A program made the position numbers and the translations under genes. A DNA stretch of 64,000 nucleotides from Leptasterias polaris (taxonomy: Eukaryota > Echinodermata > Asteroidea > Forcipulatida > Asteriidae), in the NCBI GenBank assembly GCA_037783415.1, contig JAZGTN010000064.1, positions 1,406,001 to 1,470,000 of the forward strand, given 5' to 3'. The notes under the pieces are model-generated. The model searched no databases, had not been told where the DNA came from, and saw only the letters and a list, made by a program, of their open reading frames with translations. This document shows, piece by piece, positions 10,770-20,704 of the stretch. The stretch's first letter is position 1, and each line of letters opens with the position of its first letter.

Positions 10770-11436
10770 TTAATCCAAATCGGCATATTTAAAACCCTTG
10801 TATTCGCCCTCAGGATTAGGATAAGTTGATCTAATAGTCTCCATCACACAAGATGGAAGGGGAACACGGTTAAATCGGCCCAAATGTCCCCAGCACCATC
10901 TCACGACCTGACGATACGCAACATGACGGAACTTCCTAAGAAGGATATAGAAAAATAAATCCTATCAATTTTAATTTCTAAGAAATAAATAATGAATTAA
11001 AAAGGCAGATTTGTATCAACATTATTATGTTTACAGTGAAACAATTGGCATATTCAACCATGGCCTCATTTTGCATGGATACTATAAAGACTGTTGGTTT
11101 TCAAAACCACACTATAGTTAAATAGTTGATAAGTAGGTTATACGTAGGCTTTCTTTTAAAAAAATGATATTCTTTTAGCAATAATAACCGACTTACTGGT
11201 CAACTGTCCCCTGAACTGCGCGTCTCCCATACTGCGTTTGGTACTGCATGTGTGCAGTTTGAAGTGCTGCCGGGTGTAAGCCGCATGCCTCAAACCAATC
11301 GTGCCTGGTTAGACACTGCTCGGGATCATCAATGTTTAGTTGTAGCTCTAACATCTTGTTTGAAATAGCGTCTACCTCCTTGCAGCACTTGCAGTTCTCT
11401 ATATTGGTCTGGACAACACACTTCCCACAGGTGCAC
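10770..11436 (-). CDS. P2X7 cytoplasmic-tail (ballast)-like domain gene, two 3' exons
   Basis: Exons 11436-11197 and 10935-10770 have AG..GT borders and join in frame at TVDQ/KFRHVAY. The stop is TAA at 10770-10772. The first exon has the cysteine-rich CTCGKC ... CKCCKEVD ... CLTRHDWFEACGLHP pattern. The second has FRHVAYRQVVRWCWGHLG, VPLPSCVMETIR and EGEYKGFKYADLD. These match the layout of the zinc- and guanine-nucleotide-binding 'ballast' tail of vertebrate P2X7 receptors, which also occurs without the channel in many invertebrate proteins. No channel segment is seen, and any 5' exon above 11436 was not identified. It converges on the transposase-like gene. The reading frame is intact, so it may be functional. 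Function unknown outside P2X7. Confidence 0.75.
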
Positions 11437-11596
11437 CTGTAAACAAAACCATTTTAAAACATAAATAAGTTGCCAGTGATTGATTTTGTACACAATCAAT
11501 ACATAATTAAACCCTTGTTTATTAGCAGAAGATTGTTTTGCATTATGAATACAAGCCACATTTTCAACGTTGACAACTTTACAATTACATCTAACC

Positions 11597-11754
11597 TAGA
11601 CCCAGTAACTGGGGCGCTGTACTAGTTTTTTCGAAATTTTGACATCATCGGTTGTACTACTACTAGCGCCCCATACAATAATCCTCTGGGCGCTTGGGAC
11701 CGACGATGTCAAAATTTCGAAAAAAGGAGTACAGCGCCCCAGTAACTGGGTCTA
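11597..11754. repeat. Foldback MITE with about 50-bp inverted arms
   Basis: TAGACCCAGTAACTGGGGCG begins the element and its complement ends it. The arms continue through GTACT, TTTTCGAAATTTTGACATC and CGG with few mismatches around a loop of about 50 bp. There is no coding capacity. Confidence 0.8.
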
Positions 11755-12267
11755 CATCCTACCATGATCTAATCAACTCACATTGAACTGGAGTGGTATG
11801 TCACAATGGACAATGACTAAGTATATTACCACAGTATAAAGCAGATTCCCACTACGCATTTTATTTACCCTTTAAGCAAGATCAACAGTACTTATTATTT
11901 TTATATTTTTTTATCTATTGTTTCTTTCTTGGAATCTGAAACAAAAACATGCCAACATATATTATTAACCCAAATCAATCAGTAAGAACTACAGTGAGGA
12001 TACTGCAAACACATGGCTGTACTTTGTTCAAATTATGTGCAACTCAATAATTTGGAGTGCGCACAAGTAATGTGAAGTTCTACAAGATTTTTCTACTGCT
12101 ATAAATACTTGAACCTTCGGCGCACCCAGGGTTAATCTTTGGGCTGGGTTTAAATACTTCCTAATATCTTCCTAAACTCGATCGATCTTACGCTAAGATT
12201 GATTTTATGAGACGGAATTTCATAATTAATTGTAGACTAAGATTGATTCAGACTTAAGATTAATAGT
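11755..12267. other. AT-rich region, no gene recognised
   Basis: The last 120 bp contain several AAGATTGAT/TAAGATTAAT words that lead into the repeat starting at 12268. The true left end of that repeat could lie here. Confidence 0.35.
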
Positions 12268-14534
12268 TAAGATTAATTGTTTAATGTTCTTTATGAAACA
12301 CCCCCCAGGTCTGGTTATAGCAATCACAATGATATTGACGACCCCGAGAAGTGTTACATCCACATTTTGAGGCCTTTTGTTCTAATTACGTCATCAAATG
12401 TCACATGACGTTAACTGTTTCTTGGGGTGTTTGTTCGTTTAATGGTTGCTCTCTTAAAATGTTTGTCATCAAGTGTCACGTGACGACACCTTCAAGGTGC
12501 ACTTCTCAAAGATTTACAACAAAAACATTTGTAACAAACAAACAAACAAACAAACAACCCAACAATCCAACAAACAACCCAACAATCCAACAAACAAACA
12601 AACAAACAACCCAACAAACAAACAAACAAACAACCCAACAAACAAACAAAGTCCCAATAACAAACATCCCCGAAAACAAAAACACACTCCCCAATACCCG
12701 GCCAACTAACAAACAAACAAATAAACAAGCAAACAACAACATAACGGATCCCCTACAGCATCAGTAGTCACATGGCTTTGGGAAGGGGGGGGGGGGGGGT
12801 GGGGCTGCTGTCTTTAGGGGAAAACTTTGGCAAAAGTCAGCCTTCGGCAACTTAGTCCTACACAGACAAAAACAAAACAAAGCACAAAAACGGGAAATTA
12901 TTGCTGAGCGATTTTGACTGCTTCCAAATATGACCACTCAGCTTTAGAAACCAGTTAGTATTTAATATCCATCATATTAGGTCAAATGTTCCCGTTCAAC
13001 TCCAAAACGTAGTCTCAGATAATAATACAAAAATCAGACATGAAATGACATCGACGATTTTCTTTGCCTAGACGTAACAGCTAAATAAACCAAAAGCGAG
13101 CCGGTGTAGTAGGGAAAGTCCCGATCGCTATACCCCAAAAGTATAACACGGTCTCTCACCGTGTGGCATTTATATCATTGGAACTCGAACCCGGATCTGT
13201 TCCAAGTCTTGATCAATCAGAGATTAAAATTGACAGCAAACCAACTTTTGGCAAAATATTATTATCCATATTTTTTACAAACTTCGTCATCCACGTCCAG
13301 ATGTAGTGTTCACGTTTTGAGATAAAGAGCATCTGTGTCAGGGGGAAGGAGTCGGGGAGCAAGACAATTGCCTTTGTTTTGTTCGTGACGATTCAAACAA
13401 TTTATTTCAATTATTCCTTATTCACAATGGATTATTTAGTTCTTATAGAAATCAGTACGTGTTTTATGTACAATGGGAAATATTGGTTTACTTTTAATCT
13501 ATTTGTTTTTATTATTTAATTACTTTATGCATTCACTCGTTTATGTAACGCACTTTTTATTTACTCAAAATGTCATTAACGAATCCGCCTGTTTGTTCCC
13601 GATAAGTTTTATAAGGAAGAGTAGAGTAGACAGGGGACTAGAATTATCATAATTTATACATTTGTTCGTTTCTGTTGTTATGATTGCATTGTATCGGTAT
13701 GTAATTGTTAATTTGTGTTTTCATCTTTTATTTGTCTCTTGAGCGCCCCATCAGGGTGGATATGTGCGCGCTAAAAATCGGTATTATTATTCCTTAGGCC
13801 TATAAATACAATTTAAGTTTTGGTTCCAGTTTCAGTTGAGTTGATTACAAACATTGCTAACCATGACACAACACTTTCGATCATATGACTGGTTAATACC
13901 GGTAGGCCTGCGTATTAGAATAGCCCGCGGGCGTACTTACGCATTGGGGCACACAGTTTGTTTCTTTACTTTGAGCACTAAACAGTGGCGAAGACAGTGA
14001 GAGGGGGGGGGGGCAAGGGAGGGGGGGGGGGCAAAGTGCCCCCACATAAATGTTCCGTTGTAAATGGGGACTGCAAAATACAGGACAAACTGGAGCAGGA
14101 ATTTCTTTTTTTTATACTCGGTAGTCCTACTTGTTATTATACCACGATATGATTTGCTTCTAATTTGTTGTCAGTGTGGGGATGCCGACGGTGCTAGCTT
14201 GGCCTAGTTTCGTTCATGTATCCGCTTCAAAACCATCATAATCCCTTTGGTGGTGAAAACGTATGTTTCAACAGTATGGCATTATGCAAATTTTGTTATA
14301 TCAGTACAAGAGTAACTTAAACTTAAATACTCTTTAAATGGGACCAACATTTTGCTTCCCCCCCCCGCCCCACACACACATACCAGAAAGCTGGCTACGA
14401 GCAGGCAGGTTAAGTTGGGTTCTACAACCGTTCTTCAATGAGCCAAAACTAAAACCAATCTATATTCAGTTTGAAGTTACACAATGTGTATATCTAATTT
14501 GCTTTGTAGATTTATGTTCTTTGAGAACCTGTCT
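12268..14534 (+). repeat. 2.2 kb non-coding repeat, complete copy
   Basis: The sequence from about 12405 to 14534 recurs inverted at 50881-53071. The part 12268-12408 recurs inverted at 63862-64000. Here both parts are contiguous. Identity by eye is about 97-98% outside microsatellites and G runs. It holds a (CAAA)n stretch, poly-G runs near 12785 and 14003-14030, and a LINE-tail-like GCGCGCTAAAAATCGGTATTATT near 13770, but no convincing ORF. The outer end is given as far as the second copy shows it. Confidence 0.8.
12530..12740 (+). repeat. (CAAA)n / (CCAA)n microsatellite
   Basis: These are tandem tetranucleotide-like runs of AACA, with CCCAACAA interruptions. They produce long open frames in several phases that are artefacts. 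Confidence 0.95.
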
Positions 14535-14601
14535 TGCTATTTATTCTAGTGCTTCAGAATAGAATAAATAGCAAGACAAGTTCTCAAAGAACAAAAATCT
14601 A
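14507..14601. repeat. Hairpin: inverted duplication of the repeat end
   Basis: TAGATTTATGTTCTTTGAGA on the left is mirrored by TCTCAAAGAACA and AAATCTA on the right, with TGCTATTTATTCT inside each arm. The loop is about 10 bp. The left arm is the end of the 2.2 kb repeat, so its terminal 35 bp are present twice, head to head, just before the YR retrotransposon. Confidence 0.8.
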
Positions 14602-14609
14602 CACAGCAA

Positions 14610-14693
14610 TTCCTTTCTAATCTCCCGCAATTAGCAACAAACAAATATTATGTTTGGAGTGGCAGTTCCTGACAACACACTTGTCACTCCCGA
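14610..14693 (-). repeat. B2 split direct repeat of YR element 1
   Basis: 84 bp from TTCCTTTCTAATCTCCCGC to CACTCCCGA match B1 at 15555-15638. A partial third copy of the right end (AGTGGCAGTTCCTGACAAC) follows at once. Confidence 0.85.
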
Positions 14694-14904
14694 GAGTGGC
14701 AGTTCCTGACAACACACTTGTCACTCGTTTTATTCATCTTGTTAAACATTTAACAATTCTTCAATACAGAAATCCGTAAGTCAGTCCAACAATTTTTCAT
14801 TACGAATAAATATACAACATACGTACATAACTCGCTTGTAACTCGCTTGTAATTAAAAACAAACACGAGAAGGCATATTGCCTGAAATTCTGCCAAACGA
14901 CACA

Positions 14905-15125
14905 CGCAGATTACTCGTCAATGCGACGTACCAGACTAAAGCTGCAGCTCCGAGTCAATGGTCACCGAGCTAAAACCAAGCTCCAAGCCAATTACTCGTC
15001 AATGCGACGTACATGGGCACCATACTAAAGCTACAGCTCCGAGTCAATGGTCACCAAGCTAATTACTTGTCAATGCGACAATCATGGGCACCAGACTAAA
15101 GCTCTCAGCTCCAAGTCGATGGTGA
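14905..15125. repeat. Three diverged tandem units of about 85 bp
   Basis: Each unit has ATTACTCGTCAATGCGAC, CAGACTAAAGCT and CTCCGAGTCAATGGTCACC in this order. The array lies in the non-coding 3' region of YR element 1, between A2 and B2. Confidence 0.75.
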
Positions 15126-15365
15126 TATCATGACTAATATGCTATCGGTCCAATATCGGACACATCTGCTGCCAATCCAGCATCGGCCTGTGCATCAAGT
15201 TCTAAAGAGTCAGCACACACGCAACCCCTACGCTTGCCTAGATAAAAACCCGTGGGCCAAAAAACTAGGAGAGAGGACGTGTCTGGGAGTAGGCATGACT
15301 CAAAGTACCCAGGTCACTTGAACTAATGCAATCCTACCACAATATGTAACCTGCAAAAAATATGT

Positions 15366-15638
15366 AAAGTAAACTTGGCGTGTACGCCATATAAGTGTGT
15401 CAGAAAGCCGAATGACATACCACAAGAACACAATACTTATATAGCCCGCCTAAGCAACGCTTGATTGCCCAGGCAGGCCATACCCCCATTCTAATTGCTT
15501 ACGAACCGAAAGGAAAGTGTTTCTCTTCTAACAAAAGACCGAAAAGAAACACATTTCCTTTCTAATCTCCCGCAATTAGCAACAAACAAATATTATGTTT
15601 GGAGTGGCAGTTCCTGACAACACACTTGTCACTCCCGA
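15366..15638 (-). repeat. A2-B1 junction of the split direct repeats, YR element 1
   Basis: 15366-15554 equals A1 at 34477-34665 base for base as far as I can read, and 15555-15638 equals B2. Their contiguity here, and separation elsewhere, defines the split-repeat structure. Confidence 0.88.
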
Positions 15639-15665
15639 AGCGCAAAGATAGCGAGATTGTTGGAA

Positions 15666-16445
15666 TTAGAGACCCAAGGATGAACTTACAGACAATTTAG
15701 AATTGATACAGTCCTTTACATACATATCTTTCGCTGTCTCGCTTACCCAGCGCCCGTGAGACTTGAAAAGTCGATCAGGCACACCTGCATTGGCTGCGGC
15801 TGAAGCGCCGCCAGACCTAAGGCTATGAAGACCATACAAACTTTTGTTTAAACCGACACTTTCGAGTTTTTCTAAAAAGATCTCTCTAGCCCTTGTGTAT
15901 GAGAGCGGCACATTGTTTGCTCTTAAGGCAGACCCATTGGGAGTGAGTGCACGGAATAAATATAACTCCGAGTCCATTGGACTGAACAAACCTATTCTCA
16001 TTAGATACAATTTCAGTCGTTCATGAGGACAAAGCTCTGAGAAGGTTTTAGCAATAAAAACCGTATTTCCCTGACGAAATTGATCCGTTTTACACTTCTC
16101 GATAAAAATGGTCAAGTGGTGATCAAATAATTTAACATCACATCTCTTTATGGAACGTAATTCGCCATATCTAAGGAAACCAGAGAAAGCTAAAAGACAC
16201 ATAGTCATAAATCTCAAATTGACCAGGGGTGCAGATGGCATTCCATACATATTGTTTAACAGAAGCAGGATATCCACACTTAAAGGCTCTTTTGCATTTC
16301 TTGGTTTGCCAAGTGACCTGCGCGCAGAATCTCTGATTGATTTGACAACCCTAGATTCGCATGGGTTAAACAATCCGCAATTTGAACAAAAACCATATAT
16401 CCAACTTATGGCATAGTACGCTGCATCAATTTGTGCAGGTGAACT
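15666..16445 (-). pseudogene. Tyrosine recombinase of YR element 1, C-terminal catalytic part
   Basis: This carries the catalytic domain of the integrase-replacing recombinase. In order: SSPAQIDAAYYAISW (core-binding end) just inside the break, VVKSIRDSARRSLGKP, the first catalytic Arg in GFLRYGELRSI, then HSLRSGGAS (H-x-x-R), KSHGRW (H/W position) and the nucleophile Tyr in DMYVKD. The frame is open to the stop at 15666. The N-terminal part is 15 kb away at 31466-31732 and ends in SLSQTTDS. The two parts are complementary, without overlap or loss of the conserved core, so a single insertion split the gene. Confidence 0.88.
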
Positions 16446-19400
16446 ACGTCCCAGCTAACCATGTCTGTCTGGCCCAGATCCGACCCAGACGTGGCGCGTA
16501 ATGGCATTATCTGGGCCAGATAATAGTAGATCCGGGCCAGGTCTGGCCACACCAGATAAGATGATGTTTGATCTGGGCCAGGTCTGGCCACAACAGGTAA
16601 GATGATGTTAGATCTGGGCCAGGTCTGGCAGAACCAGGTGAGATGTTGTTTGATCTGTGCCAGGTCTGGCCACACTTGGTCAGATGGTATTAGATCTGGG
16701 CCAGGTCTGGCAAAACCAGGTTTGATGATGTTTGATCTTGGCCAGATCTGGCAGAACCAGGTGAGGTGTTGTTTGATCTGTGCCAGGTCTGACCACACTT
16801 AGTCAGAATATGTTAGATCTGGGCCAGGTCTAGCCAAACCAGGTTTGATGATGTCTGATCTGGGCCAGGTCTTGCCACACCAAGTTAGATGATGTAAGAT
16901 CTGGGCCAGGTCTGGCAGAACCTGGTGAGATGTTGTCTAATCTGTGCCAGGTCTGGCCACACTAGGTTAGATGATGTTAAATCTGGGCCAGGTCTGGCCA
17001 CACCAGGTTAGATGATGTTAGATCTGGGCCAAGTATGGCCAAACCGGGTTTGATGATGTCTGATCTGGGCCAGGTTTGACCACACGAGGTTAGATGATGT
17101 TAGATCTGGGCCAGGTCTGGCAGAACCAGGTAAGATGTTGTCTGATCTGTGCCCGGTTTGACCACACGAGGTCAGATGATGTTAGATCTGGGCCAGGTCT
17201 TGCCACATCAGGTTAGATGATGTAAGATCTGGGCCAGGTCTGACAGAGCCAGGTGAGATGTTGCCTAATCTGTGCCAGGTCTGGCCACACTAGGTTAGAT
17301 GATAGTAGATCTGGGCCAGGTCTGGCCACACCAGGTTAAATGATGTGAGATCTGGGCCAGGTCTGGCCAAACCGGGTTTGATGATGTCTGATCTGGGCCA
17401 GGTTTGGCCACACGAGGTTAGATGATCTTAGATCTGGGCCAGGTCTGGCAGAACCAGGTGAGATGTTGCTTAATCTGTGCCCGGTCTGGCAACACTAGGT
17501 TAGATGACGTTCGATCTGGGCCAGGTCTGGCCACACCAGGTTAGATGATGTTAGATCTGGGCCAGGTTTGGCCAAACCTGGTTTGATGATGTCTGATCTG
17601 GGCCAGGTTTGGTCACACTAGGTTAGATGATGTTAAATCTGGGCCAGGTCTGGCCACATCAGGTTAGATGATGTTAGATCTGGGCCAGTTCTGGCCAAAC
17701 CGGGTTTGATGATGTCTGATCTGTGCCAGGTCTGGCCACACTTGGTCAGATGATGTTAGATCTGGGCCAGGTCTTGCCACATCAGGTTATATGATGTTAG
17801 ATCTGGGCCAGGTCTTGCCACACCAGGTTACATGATGTTTGATCTGGGTCAGGTCTAGCTACACCAAGTTATATGATGTTAGATCTGGGCCAGGTCTTGC
17901 CACACCAGGTTACATGATGTTAGATCTGGGCCAGTTCTGGTCACACCAAGTAAGATGATGTTTTGTCTGGGCCAGGGCTTGCCAAACCAGGTTTGATGAT
18001 GTCTGATCTGGGCCATCTCTTGCCACACCAGGTTAGATGATGTAAGATCTGGGCCAGGTCTGGCAGAACCAGGTTAGATGTTGTCTAATCTGTGCCAGGT
18101 CTGGCCACACTAGCTTAGATGATGTTAGATGTGGGCCAGGTCTGGCTAAACCAGGTTTGATGATGTCTAATCTGGGCCAGGTCTTGCCACACCAGGTTAG
18201 ATGATGTAAGATCTGGGCCGGGTCTTGCAGAACCAGGTGAGATGTTGTCTGATCTGTGCCAGGTCTGGCCACACTTGGTTAGATGATGTTAGATCTGGGC
18301 CAGGTCTGGCCAAACCAGGTTAGATGATGTTTGATCTGGTTCAGGTCTTGCTACACCAGGTTACATGATGTTGAATCTGGGCCAGGTCTGGCCATACCAG
18401 GTTACATGATGTTAGATTTGGGCCAGGTCTGGCCACAACAGGTAAGATGATGTTTAGTCTGGGCCAGGTCTTGCCACACCAGGTTACATGATGTTAGATC
18501 TGGGCCAGTTCTGGTCACACCAAGTAAGATGATGTTTTGTCTGGGCCAGGGCTTGCCAAACCAGGTTTGATGATGTCTGATCTGGGCCATCTCTTGCCAC
18601 ACCAGGTTAGATGATGTAAGATCTGGGCCAGGTCTGGCAGAACCAGGTTAGATGTTGTCTAATCTGTGCCAGGTCTGGCCACACTAGCTTAGATGATGTT
18701 AGATGTGGGCCAGGTCTGGCTAAACCAGGTTTGATGATGTCTAATCTGGGCCAGGTCTTGCCACACCAGGTTAGATGATGTAAGATCTGGGCCGGGTCTG
18801 GCAGAACCAGGTGAGATGTTGTCTGATCTGTACCAGGTCTGGCCACACTTGGTTAGATGACGTTCGATCTGGGCCAGGTCTGGCCACACCAGGTTAGACG
18901 ATGTTAGATCTGGGCCAGGTCTGGCCAAACCTGGTTTGATGATGTCTGATCTGGGCCAGGTTTGGTCACACTAGGTTAGATGATGTTAAATCTGGGCCAG
19001 GTCTGGCCACATCAGGTTAGATGATGTTAGATCTGGGCCAGTTCTGGCCAAACCGGGTTTGATGATGTCTGATCTGTGCCAGGTCTGGCCACACTTGGTC
19101 AGATGATGTTAGATCTGGGCCAGGTCTTGCCACATCAGGTTATATGATGTTAGATCTGGGCCAGGTCTTGCCACACCAGGTTACATGATGTTTGATCTGG
19201 GTCAGGTCTAGCTACACCAAGTTATATGATGTTAGATCTGGGCCAGGTCTTGCCACACCAGGTTACATGATGTTAGATCTGGGCCAGTTCTGGTCACACC
19301 AAGTAAGATGATGTTTTGTCTGGGCCAGGGCTTGCCAAACCAGGTTTGATGATGTCTGATCTGGGCCATCTCTTGCCACACCAGGTTAGATGATGTAAGA

Positions 19401-20704
19401 TCTGGGCCAGGTCTGGCAGAACCAGGTTAGATGTTGTCTAATCTGTGCCAGGTCTGGCCACACTAGCTTAGATGATGTTAGATGTGGGCCAGGTCTGGCT
19501 AAACCAGGTTTGATGATGTCTAATCTGGGCCAGGTCTTGCCACACCAGGTTAGATGATGTAAGATCTGGGCCGGGTCTTGCAGAACCAGGTGAGATGTTG
19601 TCTGATCTGTGCCAGGTCTGGCCACACTTGGTTAGATGATGTTAGATCTGGGCCAGGTCTGGCCAAACCAGGTTAGATGATGTTTGATCTGGTTCAGGTC
19701 TTGCTACACCAGGTTACATGATGTTGAATCTGGGCCAGGTCTGGCCATACCAGGTTACATGATGTTAGATTTGGGCCAGGTCTGGCCACAACAGGTAAGA
19801 TGATGTTTAGTCTGGGCCAGGTCTTGCCACACAAGGTTAGATGATGTTAGATCTGAGCCATGTCTGGCCAAATCAGGTTAACTGATGTTAGATCTTTGCA
19901 AGGTCTGGCCACACCAGGTAAGATGATGTTACACCTGGGCCAGGTCTGACCATACCAATTAAGATGATGTCTAATCTGGGCCAGGTCTGGCCACACCAGG
20001 TAAGATGATGTTAAGTCTGCGCCAGGTCTGGCCACACCAGGTAAGATGATGTGAGAACTGCACCAGGTCTAGCCTAACCAGGTTTGGTGATGTTAGATCT
20101 GGGCCAAGTCTGGCCACACCAGGTAAGATGATGTTAGATCTGGGCCATGTCTGGCCACACTTGGTTAGATGATGTTTGATCTGGCCCATGTCTGGCCAAA
20201 CCAGGGTGGAGGATGTTACATCTGGGCCATGTCTTGCCACACCAGGCTATATGATGTTTGATCTGGGCCCGGTCTGGCCACAGCAGGTAAGATGATGTTA
20301 CATCTGGGCCAGGTCTGACCATACCAATTAAGATGATGTCTAATCTGGGCCAGGTCTGGCCACACCAGGTAAGATGATGTTAAGTCTGCGCCAGGTCTGG
20401 CCACACCAGGTAAGATGATGTGAGAACTGCACCAGGTCTAGCCTAACCAGGTTTGGTGATGTTAGATCTGGGCCAAGTCTGGCCACACCAGGTAAGATGA
20501 TGTTAGATCTGGGCCATGTCTGGCCACACTTGGTTAGATGATGTTTGATCTGGCCCATGTCTGGCCAAACCAGGGTGGAGGATGTTACATCTGGGCCATG
20601 TCTTGCCACACCAGGCTATATGATGTTTGATCTGGGCCCGGTCTGGCCACAGCAGGTAAGATGATGTTAAATCTGGGCCAGGTCTGGCCACACCAGGTTA
20701 GATG
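16446..20704 (+). repeat. Left terminal tandem array, 41-bp units
   Basis: About 100 units follow the pattern GATCTGGGCCAGGTCTGGCC + ACACCAGGTTAGATGATGTTA. Larger segments are duplicated at distances of 369, 574 and 1353 bp, exact multiples of 41 (9, 14 and 33 units). This points to unequal exchange or replication slippage in register. The outermost 60 bp have the core in the opposite orientation (TCTGGCCCAGATCC) before the array proper starts. All open frames in the array are by-products of the repeat. Confidence 0.95.

Noticed and set aside
12492..12767. Open frames of Cys/Phe/Val/Leu or Asn/Lys/Gln/Thr repeats (also at 52517-53008)
   Set aside because: They are translations of tetranucleotide microsatellites in both copies of the 2.2 kb repeat.
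16446..20704. Many minus-strand open frames (62-130 codons) such as MARPGPDLTSSNLVWPDLAQ
   Set aside because: They follow the 41-bp repeat unit, recur with it, and have no sequence outside the repeat. They are by-products of the array.
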